A stretch of DNA of 64,000 nt from Isoetes taiwanensis. Taxonomy: Eukaryota; Streptophyta; Lycopodiopsida; Isoetales; Isoetaceae. The stretch's first letter is position 1. The number at the start of each line of letters is the position of its first letter. A model generated the notes under the pieces. The model was not told where the DNA came from. It ran no database searches and worked only from the letters and a program-made list of their open reading frames with translations. Location of the stretch: the NCBI GenBank assembly GCA_021234155.1, contig JAJEKV010000005.1, positions 9,976,572-10,040,571 of the forward strand, given 5' to 3'. Shown here piece after piece: positions 34,366 to 44,465 of the stretch. The translations under genes were made by a program, and so were the position numbers.

Positions 34366-34545
34366 ATATTACCTGCCTCTTGCAAAGATGCAGGAAAGAG
34401 AGAAGCTTAGATTATGGAAAGCGTTTGCACATGCATATTCTTAATAACGGGCTTGAGATTCATAGATATCTATCTTAGAACCCACATTGGTCCACATGTA
34501 TGACAAAGGTGGATCTTCTGCAGAGGCACCAGAGCAAATTAAATT
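34366..34545 (+). pseudogene. PPR (pentatricopeptide repeat) fragment
   Basis: LLQRCRKERSLDYGKRLHMH followed by ILNNGLEIHRYL matches the common start of plant P/L/S-type PPR proteins (LLxxCxxxxxLxxGxxxHxH). After a frameshift near 34475 the next lines read LVHMYDKGGSSAEA, the usual LVxMYxKCGSxxEA. PPR proteins bind organelle RNA, and the DYW-rich families are very large in seed-free plants. Only one to two repeats survive. Confidence 0.65.
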
Positions 34546-35092
34546 AGCTTTGATTGCTAGAGTGCTGGTTGAGGATTCCACATTCATTGATATTGTACTT
34601 CAATCTCGGCGCAGGAAAGCGCGTACTGTGCAGCTATGGGAGGCTATTGCAGAGTTACAAGTAAAAGGAATGGATGAGGTTCTTTACACAACAGTTGACA
34701 TGTTTTATGTCCTCAGTGAGAAAATACCTGTCACTATACAAGCCACTAATTATTTTGCTAGTTGTGGGGTGAGTTTGCCTCTACTTGCTCTGTTTTGTAA
34801 GGTTGAATTTTCTGTTATACGTGGATCAGAACTACCTAACAAAACAGAAGCATGGTTGATGCCACTGTATTTAGCAAGTGGACTTCTAGCTGCTGAACTA
34901 TTGGGCAGCTTTTACTGGCAGGAAATAGAGTGAGTAGATGGGCAAAGCTTCTGAAAGATTTAGCAGAAAGGAAGAGTAAGCTTCACATGAATAAGCTGCT
35001 CTGGGCACAGGAATTGGTGAGGTCACTGATATGTATGAATTGTTAGATGATATTGAGCATAGCAGAGAAGATGAGCACGAATCATTAGTCAT
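34546..35092 (+). CDS. Unknown coding-like segment after the PPR piece
   Basis: The frame continues from the PPR piece as IKLALIARVLVEDSTFIDIV, then LWEAIAELQVKGMDEVLYTT and PLYLASGLLAAELLGSFYWQ to a stop near 34931. A shifted frame continues GRWAKLLKDLAERKSKLHMN. Helical and Leu-rich, not PPR-like. It may be the end of a different gene fused to the PPR remnant by rearrangement. Confidence 0.35.
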
Positions 35093-35399
35093 TCATACCC
35101 TATTCCTTCTACTTCCACTTGATCTTTTATCAACAATTGCCCACAATCCAGAAGAAGCTTGCAGAGTAATGATGGGGATTTCCTGTCTCGCGGCTTGTAT
35201 GGAATGAGGATTTGTGGGTAAAAGTTACAATTAGTTTAGCAAAAGAAGCAACAAAGGTCCAAAATCTTGTACATAACAAAGAAATATGTGGCCTTCCCCA
35301 ATGGTCACTAGCGCCCAAGACCAATATTTCTACGTTATGTACTTGTAACTATTTCAAGTAAAGAAGGCAGACCTACCTATATACATTTACTTACTCATG

Positions 35400-36800
35400 A
35401 AGTCATTTCGCTGAGCAGACCCAAGTGCATCACGAGGACGATGTGGCAGAAAGAACAGGCAATGAGTATCATCGTCTAGCATAGCATCTGCGCCGTGTTG
35501 CAATCGGCATATCATAAACCCTGCAATGCATCAGAAGCTGTAGTAAAATAAACTGCAACTGTGAATGGTTTTCCTGTCTAAATATGTGCAAAGGCACCTT
35601 AAAACATATTTTCCTCTCAAACAATTACCTTGACTGAATAGGGTTGAAAGAGGCCCTTAAACGTCTTGAATGACAGACTTAGAGAGTTCTGGAAAACCAG
35701 GAGAATGATGATTTTCAATACTTATGCTGAAAGCCTGCTGAACTTTCTCAGGTACATTATAGAGTCTCTGGTGCCTACATAGATAGTACTCCATATCTGC
35801 CCAGCCTCTAGCACAATCGGCAAAGAGCCCAAAAGGAATGAAAACAAAGAAAAACTAAAGCTCCATAATCGAAGCATTTGAATGCTTCTGCTCCATTATT
35901 GTTTACCTATTCCAGAGTTTTCCTTGCAAAGATAGATTTCCAAGCACCGGAAAAGATCACTTCAGCTATCATCTTCAATGCCGGGAAGTGCATTTCCTGT
36001 CATTTCCAATGCTAGGGAGAATGCTTCAAGGGAAAGAAAATATAAATGAAAAAGAATACTTATCTACAGCTGCCCATATGAACAAAAGCATCTCTCAAAT
36101 AGAAATAACGGTTGGCATCCTCTTTTACAAAACCAGAAAGTATGGCTTTACATCATTGCATTCACCTTGATTGCATTCACTTTTTGTGCTTGAATCGCAA
36201 AGAATTCTTCTTTAACACAAAAAAGGAACAACTTGCTACAGATTTCGCATTTTGAATTTATGGATCTTGTATCTGCATCAATAAAGTCATGACAAAGAGG
36301 AAAACAACCTAACCAGAATCCAAACATAATAAAATATTTCCTTCAATCAGAGTCGCCCATTCGTTATCAAATTTTTTCTCTCCCAATAGATCAGGCGCTC
36401 TGCAAAACCCTCATCAGAGAACCTCAGGCTTGACTCTTTCAATGCAAGGGTTCTTTAAATCGGCTCTGTGATGCAGCCACGTGCAGATAGAATTTTGGAT
36501 GATAGAATATAGAAACCACAATACTGGTATAAAGCCAAAGTCAAGTCATAATTGTCAAAGAAGCTTCACAAAGGAACAAAATCCCGATTCTTGCAAGAAC
36601 ACTATAAAAAAACCTTTGGTGAAAGACACCGCTCTGCTCGAAATTGAGATAACTCATTAGCTGTAGTAACACGACATTACCAAATTTTGCAGCAAAAAGT
36701 TCTCTGAAAGGCTATCAATTTTTCCTGTGTTGCACAATACTAAACTTTGGACAAATCTATGTACTGCTGTCTAATATGCAGTAATTTAGACCTAACCCTA
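35400..36800. other. No gene established
   Basis: One minus-strand stretch near 35528-35402 reads GFMICRLQHGADAMLDDDTH, then LFFLPHRPRDALGSAQRNDF, and looks like an exon. It has no recognised family and nothing around it is coding. The rest is AT-rich. Confidence 0.3.
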
Positions 36801-36805
36801 ATCCT

Positions 36806-37366
36806 TCATTGCATAGTAGACCTAACCCTAAGCCTAAAAAAACTCACCACAAACACGTCTCTTCCATATTCAGTGGCCAAACATCCCAATGCAATATCAT
36901 CTCCAAAAGCAGCTGCTCGCCCATCAGCGTTAGAATCAATGCTAAGAAGCCCCTCCTCTGTGTATGCAGCGTGATAATATCGTATTGATCTGTAGGATTT
37001 CCTGCCGTAGACATATATTTTACCCACGACTGTCCATCCTGAACAGAAACGCATTGCTCCTTAAACACAGATTCTAAAGCCTCTTCTCTAATGAAATAGA
37101 AACAAAGCATAAATACAAAATGGTGGGAAGGAAACTCATAATAAAAAGGGGAAATACAAAAAACTTGCTCACCTCAACATTCTGACCCCTACTAACTCTT
37201 CTATTGCCAATTCTAGTGTCTCTCTGTCTTCTTTCCTCACAAGAAGCTTTACTTCTTGAACAAGCTGAACTCCCCAACCAGAACTAAGATTTGGGCTGTA
37301 GAGATTCTTAATCACAGCGTCAATACTATTCCGGTAGGAAGAATCGTTCTCATAATCTTGCAAAAT
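36806..37366 (-). pseudogene. OTU-like peptidase fragment, copy A
   Basis: Minus-strand exon 1 (37366-37190) reads LQDYENDSSYRNSIDAVIKN, then SSGWGVQLVQEVKLLVRKED. After an intron with GT/AG borders, exon 2 (about 37100-36845) reads EEALESVFKEQCVSVQDGQS, then ADGRAAAFGDDIALGCLATE and YGRDVFVV. The GDDIALGCLATEYGRDVFVV segment resembles the block preceding the catalytic His in OTU cysteine proteases (deubiquitinases). The Cys-containing N-terminal block is not recognised, so the family call is tentative. Head-to-head with copy B. Confidence 0.45.
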
Positions 37367-37459
37367 CTATTAACCGACGATCCCTACCATGCGCCCATCC
37401 GCTTCAATATCTCCATAGTTGAAGCAGATGGAAACCGTTGATGTTTTCTCGCGCATGTT

Positions 37460-37975
37460 TTCAAAGAGAAACCCTTCCGAAAGGGATCGCAAGCTTAGGT
37501 TTTTGCAAGATTATGGGAACGATTCTTCTTACTGGAATAGTATTGACGCTGTGATTAAGAATCTCTACAGCCCAAATCTTAGTTCTGGTTGGGGAGTTTA
37601 GCTTATTCAGGAAGTAAAGCTTCTTGCCAGGAAAGAAGACAGAAAGACACTAGAATCGGCAATAGAAGAGTTAGCACAGGTCGGAATGTTGAGGTGAGCA
37701 AGTTATGAGTTTCCTTCCCATCATTTTATATTTATGCTTTGTTTCTATTTCATTAGAGAAGAGGCTTCAGAATCTGTGTTTAAGGAGCAATGTGTTTCTG
37801 TTCAGGATGGACAGTCATGGGTAAAATATATGTCTACGGCAGGAAATCCTACAGATCAATACGATATTATCACGCTGCATTACACAGAGGAGGGGCTTCT
37901 TAGCCACTTCGTCTCTGGAAGAAAGAATGCCATCTTTGGCATGTCTCCACTATGCAAACTTGAGAGAAAAGCATA
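37460..37975 (+). pseudogene. OTU-like peptidase fragment, copy B
   Basis: 37499-37906 is an inverted near-copy of 36941-37366. The exon/intron layout is the same (donor GTGAGC near 37694, acceptor TTAG near 37757), but after EEGLLS (near 37900) the sequence differs, so the GDDIALG block is lost. An in-frame TAG sits near 37600, where copy A reads CAG/CTTG. Confidence 0.55.
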
Positions 37976-38233
37976 AACATGGGAAGAAGAAGCGAAACCT
38001 AAGAATTAAACCTTTAGTATTAGTATGCAAATAAGAGATTAAGAGTTTTTGCAACTTTTGTTATGGAGTGTGGTCGTTAGGTGACCACATCTCAAGGCAT
38101 AGGCATGTACATCTCCATAGAAAAAAAATGACCTAACCTATTAACTATGGAAAGAAAGGACGATCACTCTAGCTTAAAGAAAAGCAATATAAAAATAAAG
38201 ACGATGTAACTTATAACTTAAAGAAGAGACGTA

Positions 38234-39821
38234 CCTATAAGGAAAACTTAGAGGCGATAACTTGTAACTTAAAGAAGACGACGTAACTTATAACTTAAAA
38301 GAAGAGACGTGCATTTTTGGGTCACTTGTTCCACTTTGCCCTTTTTTCCAATTAGGCTATGATGTGGGTGTTTATTAGTCCCAAAATACCACTCCAATTC
38401 CGAATATACCACTATTATCCCAGGTTTTTTAACTTGGCATTAAAATTAGGACCATTAATTCAATTCAACTTGTTTCCTCTATACTTTCATGCTATTAACT
38501 TTCCTTCACCGGGACCATGTGCATCTAGATATATTGGAATACCTTATGATGCTCAGTTTTATATGATTGCGTGCTAGAAGATGCAGTGCATGTTGTGAAA
38601 CGCATTGAGCATAAGTCCCCAAGTCTTGTATGTACCAGATACAGATTATGGGAACACTAGCCTTTCATGCTGATGCATAGGGGAACGGAGATTAGGAGCA
38701 GCATTCCGCAATCTCAGAAGGGGTCCTGCGATCGGCTGTAGCCGGGAGCGGGTCTTCTAAGGTTGCGGAATGTTGCGGCCAATCTCAGTTCCCCTACAGC
38801 ATGGAAACCAGAACTTACCTGATACCTAAACTTTTTACTTGTTGAACAGAATGAGTAGGGCCGACTTCCATTCTAGGGACGGAATGAACCACCCGATTTC
38901 CATGTTGTCTACTATATGGGATGCATAGAGCCACATAGTGGGAGACGGTTGAAAAGCATACACGCATGAAGAGCCCGCATCCTATTGTGGCTACTACCAT
39001 TTGACTTGCCCATAGAGTTTGGTGTGATGGAAGTGTTGGGGAGGATGGGCCAATGGTAATTTTCCCATTCATGAATAGATAGCGGAACACTTGCAGAGTT
39101 GCTTGAGTACTTGCCTAGCAAGTACTCTTCAATCACGAGGTGCTCAAATGCCATCCATGACCAACCAAAAAGGGTTGACCTAAAACTAGATGACATTTTT
39201 ATAGTCAAAATGCGAGTTGTATACAAATTTGTTCCTGAAATTGTTATTGCTTTTGCAAAAGAAGTTATGGCCCTGACTCAATGCTGTGATTGGGCACACA
39301 TGAAGCACAATTGCAAAATTGTGAAATTGCATTGTGATATTAGATATGATAATTGAATCGAACAATTGGTGATTGGGTAAATGCCATACATTTTTCTACC
39401 AAAGAGCGCAAGCCCAAGTGTAAAGCACCCTACTTACTAGACGATAAACAACTACGATATCCTTGGTGGGAGGAAATGGTCCTTTGTAAGAAGAAGGAAG
39501 ACGATGGTGTATTGGAGAAGCTGGGTAAATGGCATTTATTCATTCGACTACATCATGCCATGCTCCTTGAACTTGTGAATGCTATGAGGCAAATGGAGTT
39601 AGTGGATTGTGTAAATCCAACCCAATGGTATTCTCAAGCATTGCATGTGGTAGAGGAGCAAAAGATCCAAATGATGCTTCATAGAGACATGGTGCACACA
39701 CAACGGCCGGATGCTAAAAATGTTGTGAATGCTTTCAAGAGAGGTGTTGAGCATCCATCTTCTGATATGATGACACGTGAAGGGCGTAGATCCTCTAGAG
39801 ATGGCAAAGATTTGTTACATG
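38234..39821 (+). repeat. 1.6-kb repeat, copy 1
   Basis: Matches 58190-59781 base for base with sparse substitutions and two small indels (copy 2 has about 15 extra bases near 58884 and lacks about 13 near 59367). It includes a hairpin (38678-38796) and frames of unknown function, chiefly 39353-39832 (KCKAPYLLDDKQLRYPWWEE, then LELVNAMRQMELVDCVNPTQ). A second frame, 39099-39356, contains FVPEIVIAFAKEVMALTQCC. Not recognised. Could be a non-autonomous element or a segmental duplication. Confidence 0.85.
38678..38796. ncRNA. miRNA-precursor-like hairpin, copy 1
   Basis: About 119 nt fold back with arms starting TAGGGGAAC and ending GTTCCCCTA. Inner blocks CATTCCGCAA/TTGCGGAATG and AGAAG/CTTCT pair, and the loop is GATCGGCTGTAGCCG. 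Pairing covers roughly 80 percent of a 43-bp stem. Resembles a plant miRNA or siRNA foldback, or a palindromic MITE. Expression is unknown. Confidence 0.5.
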
Positions 39822-40077
39822 CCCAAAGGTGAACAATGCTTTAGCTTGCTAATAACAATAGCAATTTCCTTATTTTATTTGTTTCGCAATTGTAGCACAT
39901 TTGTATAACTTCTATATCAATTTTTACCTTATGTAGTAGCTCAACTTTCTTAACTTATTTAATTTGTTTGCAGGATGTCATGGCTCAATCTTTTTAACTT
40001 GTTTTAACTTGTACGTTTGCTATGGTGTATTTATAGTGTAATTGCATTATAACATACTTATATCAATGCCATATACA

Positions 40078-41735
40078 GGCTGTATGAGAGTTGTTTTGGC
40101 AGGATGTAGCCGACGGGGCAAGCATTCACCAGTAGTATCGGGGTCCGGCAGGGCTGCTCCCTCTCACCAACACTTTTTGGCCTCTACATTGATCAGTTAG
40201 AGCCATGGCTTACTGAGCATGGGGGGGATGGCATACAACTTTTGCACCAGGTCATCCGCCAGCTCATCTATGCGGATGATGTTGGGGTAAAAGCATGCTA
40301 CGGTGTACCACTTTTGGAACCCTCAAAAGTACCTACACTGGGTACTTTTAAAACTGGTACTTTCTGTTTTTTCTTTCCATTAAAATCAATCGAAATTTTT
40401 TGAATTGAAGGTCAATAATGTTTATTGCGACATTTATGCAAGTTCCCAAGATCAGTCTTTGGGTACTTTTTCCGGTAGTTTTGCACTCCCTAAAAAGTAC
40501 TTTAGATGGTACACCCTAGCATGCTTTCACCCGCTGACCTTCCGCCCACACCCCGTGCTATGCGCCTCATCTAGATGCCCTAGACACATTTTGTCGCTAC
40601 GCACATGCGCCAAGCGAATCCGCCAAGACCGTGGTGGTCCTCGATCCTCTTCACGCCACCCCACGCCCTCCTGCACTCACATATCGGGGGATGGCCCTAT
40701 GGAGGTCACGCCACCTACAAGTACCTAGGGGTGGAGTTCCCCTCCTCGCTCTGTTGGGAGCCCATCCGCTTCTGGGTGACAGGCCGAAAGCTTTATGCCA
40801 TGCGTATCAACAAATCCACCGTGCAGAGCTCTATGATTGGGGCCATCACACATCTCTGTTTGCACCGGGTCGAGCCCGTCCTTCCAGACGGGTCGGTTTG
40901 GGGCCCTGGCCGCCTCTTTGGCGACTGGAATGACTTGGAGCAAAAGTGTGTAAGGCATTTTTGCACGGGCACGCACTGGGTGAAACCTTCACCCCTATCG
41001 ATTCTCACGGCAGAAACTGATTCTTTGCCGCTTCGCTGGCAGCCCTTGATAGACACATCTTCTATTTTCGTAAAGTGGTTAATATGGGTGATGCTCGCCC
41101 CCGCACTGGGCTTACGCCGGGCAATGGGGCCGCAGCCGCTCCGTGGCCCGCTGGAGGGTAAGAGAGATCGCTGGTTCGCCCGGATGGAACGCGTCAGGAG
41201 CACAGTACATGCAGGACATTGCACGCGCAAAGCCTGGACACAGAGGCCGATCGTGATTGATCATGGAGTACCTAGACGCTTGCTTCCTTGGCAAGATCTG
41301 GGACCCCGGCGCTCTAGAGCAGGTCAAAACGGCCCATTACAAGGAGCACATCAACCCCATGTTAGCTCGGGGCCCGCAGCTCTACCTGCGTTCCCAGCCC
41401 CCCGAAAAGCGCAAGTGCAGACTCATTGCCTCCATTCGCGACAAAGTGCCCACCATCTTCGTGATCGAGATCGGCGTGGATTGGGAGCCCCCCGCCAGAC
41501 AGCACTGGCCGCTCTTTGCCAAACGGGTGCCATTGAGGATGAGTCTCACACTTTCCCAGAGTTGCCCAAAGATTCACCAGATCCGGCCGATATTCTCCTT
41601 TAGTAATGGGCCGGACTTGCCCCTACATTTGTTGATGAACACGCCGTTAGTACGTGCTCTGTGGTCGTACATTCAGGAGGTACTGGATCTGCGAGCTCAC
41701 CTTTGCCCCCGCCTGGCTGCCCGCTGATCAGGCAC
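40078..41735 (+). pseudogene. Non-LTR retrotransposon (LINE) reverse transcriptase fragment
   Basis: The RT palm motifs are GVRQGCSLSPTLFGLYIDQL (about 40140-40200) and LIYADDV (about 40262-40282), the catalytic YADD. After a MITE insertion, LDALDTFCRYAH and AKTVVVL follow in shifted frame near 40570-40640. Thumb-region segments YKYLGVEFPSSLCWEP and SVWGPGRL follow, and the frame from 40605 runs to 41603. The C-terminal CQTGAIEDESHTF near 41540 fits the zinc-binding CCHC tail of LINE ORF2. Upstream endonuclease and early RT are missing. Markedly GC-richer than its surroundings. Frameshifts and stops make it dead. Confidence 0.8.
40285..40532 (+). mobile_element. MITE, copy 2, inside the LINE
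   Basis: The left end GGGTAAAAGCATGCTACGGT starts at 40285, and the inverted right end GGGTGAAAGCATGCTAGGGT ends at 40532. It is the inverted counterpart of 17425-17746, with an internal deletion relative to it (248 versus 322 bp). Flanks are GTTG (40281-40284) and GCTG (40533-40536), a 4-bp duplication with one change. Inserted right behind the YADD motif of the LINE. Confidence 0.9.
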
Positions 41736-41819
41736 TACGGGTGCGGTTCATGAGTGTATATATTTGTGTGTTTTTGCATTTCGTATATTGGAACAGTTTG
41801 TCAGCAGGCTGATTGCTGC

Positions 41820-41872
41820 CACGGTTTTTCCATCGAAAACCCTTCGGGGCGGGGGTTTTTTAATCCGGGTAG
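41820..41872. repeat. Short shared motif in LINE 3' region
   Basis: TTTTTCCATCGAAAACCC followed by GGGGCGGGGGTTTTTTAATC resembles the reverse complement of 1148-1193 (TTTTTCCTCGAAAACCC, GGGCGGGGTTTTTTAATCCC). A family of GC hairpin motifs, possibly SINE/LINE 3' ends. Confidence 0.6.
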
Positions 41873-42120
41873 TAATCCGCTTGCTGCGCTTTTGTACCGA
41901 TTGGTCTCCGTGGACGATAAAAATACCTTCCTTCCTTCCTTTTAACTTCTTTAATTTATTTGGGACATGTTGTGGCTCAATATTTTTAACGTTTTAAGTT
42001 GTATGTTTGTTGAGGTGTATATATATATCTTATAGTAACGTAGACCTTACATAGACCATGCCATTGTTTGTTGCATATTGTTATGGTGGTGGTGATGATG
42101 GTGGTGGTGGTAGTGACCTT

Positions 42121-42290
42121 GTCAAACCCCGGGGGTTTCACCTAGGCATATGGGGATACCACATCTGCGTGCAAGGGGTCCAGAGAAAACCCCGGTATAC
42201 GACTTTTTCGAGGTGGAAAACCCCTACATACGTAAATAGGAAAAGCCAGTTTCCAAGCCCCTTTCCGTAGATGTACTTTCGGACTATCTT
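42121..42290. repeat. Dispersed short repeat, copy 2
   Basis: GTCAAACCCCGGGGGTTTCA, TGCAAGGGGTCC, GAAAACCCCGGTATACGAC, TTTTTCGAGGTGGAAAACCC, CATACGTA. Same order as 7495-7645. Confidence 0.65.
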
Positions 42291-42700
42291 ACTTTTTACA
42301 TACCCCTACCCGATCTTGTACTTGAGTTTGTGCTTGTGCACCCTACCCCTATGTACAGAATAAATAAAATTTCAAAATGTTTTTAATTGACATTTCTCGC
42401 ATCTCGGTCTCACATTTCCTTGGGGTTCTTACATGCATGCGACATGACAAGGGTAATTCTAAGGAGCCTTTGCAAATTATGAACACGTATTTAGGAGCCT
42501 TTGCGAAGACAATACCGGGATAATACGGGGATAATACATGCTAATGACAATACAGGAATACATGCTAAGGACAATACATCATGGTAAGATCAATACCTCA
42601 AATTATACATCTATAATATACTGCACCCTAATAGATGATGGTAAGAAATGAATGTTAAGAAACTATGGCTTTTGATGAGGTCCCATTTCTCATTCAATGA
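42290..42700. other. No gene recognised
   Basis: AT-rich. ACAATAC(C/A)GGGATAATAC and ACATGCTAA iterations occur near 42509-42570. Confidence 0.35.
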
Positions 42701-44030
42701 TTTTTTATGTTTCTGCATGTTGATGCAATACAGTGATAGTAGCTATGCATTTGGGTCTTTGCAGAACATCAGACTTTAGCTTTAACAGTTCCAAACTTGC
42801 ACTCATAACAAACAAACTGTTGGTTGGCCTAAAATTGCACATAAGTGGTGCTAAATCTTGGATAACATTGTGCACAGTAGCTAACTCGTGAAGGGAAAAA
42901 GAGTATAATGCCACATTGCAGCACCTAAAGTAGTTCTGATTAGAATCCTGTCTCTGTAAAATAAATCCCCCAGCAATGTCGATATGAACTGTATTTGAAG
43001 ACAGCATTGGCAATTCTTGCATAGTAAACCCCAGGGCATTCTCATTGGCATCATTAAGCTCCGATGGTGCCTGCCAAGACGCACTAAATGTTGAGACTCG
43101 CAAAGCTAGACATAACAACAGCAAAACAAAACTGGTATTCCTGACTTATGTTTATTTGTTCAGAGAAATATTACTGTGCCCAAAAGAACAATAATTGTAT
43201 CATTTTCGAGGAACTCCAATTTGAATGATCTCATAAGCACCTCCCTTGTTGCAAGGGGCCATGGCACTTTTACCCTAAGAAGAGAAGAAATGAACTTAGC
43301 AGCTTTTAAACAAAAAAGAATGTAAGACATAAAAGAAATGACAAAATTTATTGGCATAAATTGCATGAAATCAATTCCATAAACAACTCCGATCTCTTGT
43401 TTCATATTTTCTGAGTGACAAGGTCTCTCCTAATATATACAAGTAACCAAGTCTCTCTTTGTTTGTCAGAGGTGATGGCGTAGAACTTATGCAGACATCA
43501 CTCTTGGCATGGAAATACTAGTTGGAAAATATTCCAAAGGAATCTCAACTACCGATTCGTGACAAATCCTCGCCAATGCTAATCCGTTTCGGCTACTGAC
43601 AGTCAAGAATCTTAAAAGTTGGCATGCTAACCTGTGGCCACCTGCAAAGAATGTGAAACAAAACTAAGACAGAAGTGCAAAACAATTAAGAAGATGGGTG
43701 GACTGATGAAAACTGCCAATGAGTATGCTAGACATCTGGGCTCTGGAGTGACAAGCATAGTTAATAATGCATACTAGTAATGAAGCGAAGTTCTTACCAC
43801 TCCTTGTATGATGGAGCTTCCCAAGCAACGCACACCGTTGAATGGAGTCACATTGATGACAAAATCAATAATTTTGTCCTAGTAAAGGTAAGCATAAAAA
43901 GGGAATGAAGAGCTACCATTGACCATTGGACCATTGACGATGCCATCAACACAATATGTGTGATAGGGTATTCCTTCAGGGCCTTCCCTGTACATGACAC
44001 GCATGACATATGTCTCTTGTTTTAACTGTT
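42700..44030 (-). pseudogene. START-domain protein gene fragment
   Basis: Minus-strand exons in order: REGPEGIPYHTYCVDGIVNG (about 43990-43930); CVAWEAPSYKEW ending at GTAAG (about 43835-43797); WPQVSMPTFKIL (about 43640-43600), with a stop or shift after it; VPWPLATREVLMRSFKLEFL (about 43258-43165). The last is LPMLSSNTVHIDIAGGFILQ (about 43020-42955). These match plant START (lipid-transfer) proteins that carry REGPxGxPFH, MCxSWE, WPQxxxPTF, VPWPLSxREA and GGFxLQ blocks. The third exon is damaged, and the tail after GGFILQRQDS does not follow the usual NFxxRQLxxxG end. Its 5' side ends about 120 bp from the left TIR of the 9.7-kb transposon. Confidence 0.7.
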
Positions 44031-44153
44031 ACATACACATGTGTCAACGATGAATGTAAGCATAAAACATGGTAAAATCAAACTCTTTCTAAGTTCTAGA
44101 TGGCATAAGTTGAATCTAGACTTAGGTTTTTGTATGTAAAAGGACTCTCTTTT

Positions 44154-44174
44154 GGGTAAAAGCATGCTAGGGTG
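44154..44174 (+). repeat. Left TIR of the 9.7-kb transposon
   Basis: Begins GGGTAAAAGCATGCTAGGGT; same end as both MITEs. Confidence 0.85.
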
Positions 44175-44465
44175 TCATACATTAGTTCTAAATTCATGTA
44201 CTATTTTGCACTAGAAACCCATTTTTTTATGTAATTTTGAATGTATGGTAGGAGGCCACGTGCTTGTCGTTATATATTTAAAAAAGGAATATATTTGATT
44301 GTTTGTCATCATGACATGAAGTGGCCGACGGTTGTTGCGAAATTTTGGGCACAATCACTGGATTCCCTCCGATCCAAGCAAATTCCCTCCAATCCATCCG
44401 AAGCAAGCAAATTCCCTCCAATTTACGGTCTAAGAATCTAAAACAAAGAAAAGAATTTTAAATTC

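Larger units (their letters stand above)
39951..42020. repeat. About 80-bp direct repeats flanking the LINE
   Basis: 39951-40030 and 41943-42020 share TTTAATTTATTTG/TTTAATTTGTTTG, TGGCTCAAT, TTTTTAAC, GTTTTAA and GGTGTAT in order, roughly 80 percent alike. They bracket the GC-rich LINE. Origin unclear. Confidence 0.7.

Noticed and set aside
40605..41327. Additional overlapping frames on both strands within the LINE
   Set aside because: High GC content leaves all frames open; only the plus-strand frames with RT motifs match a family.
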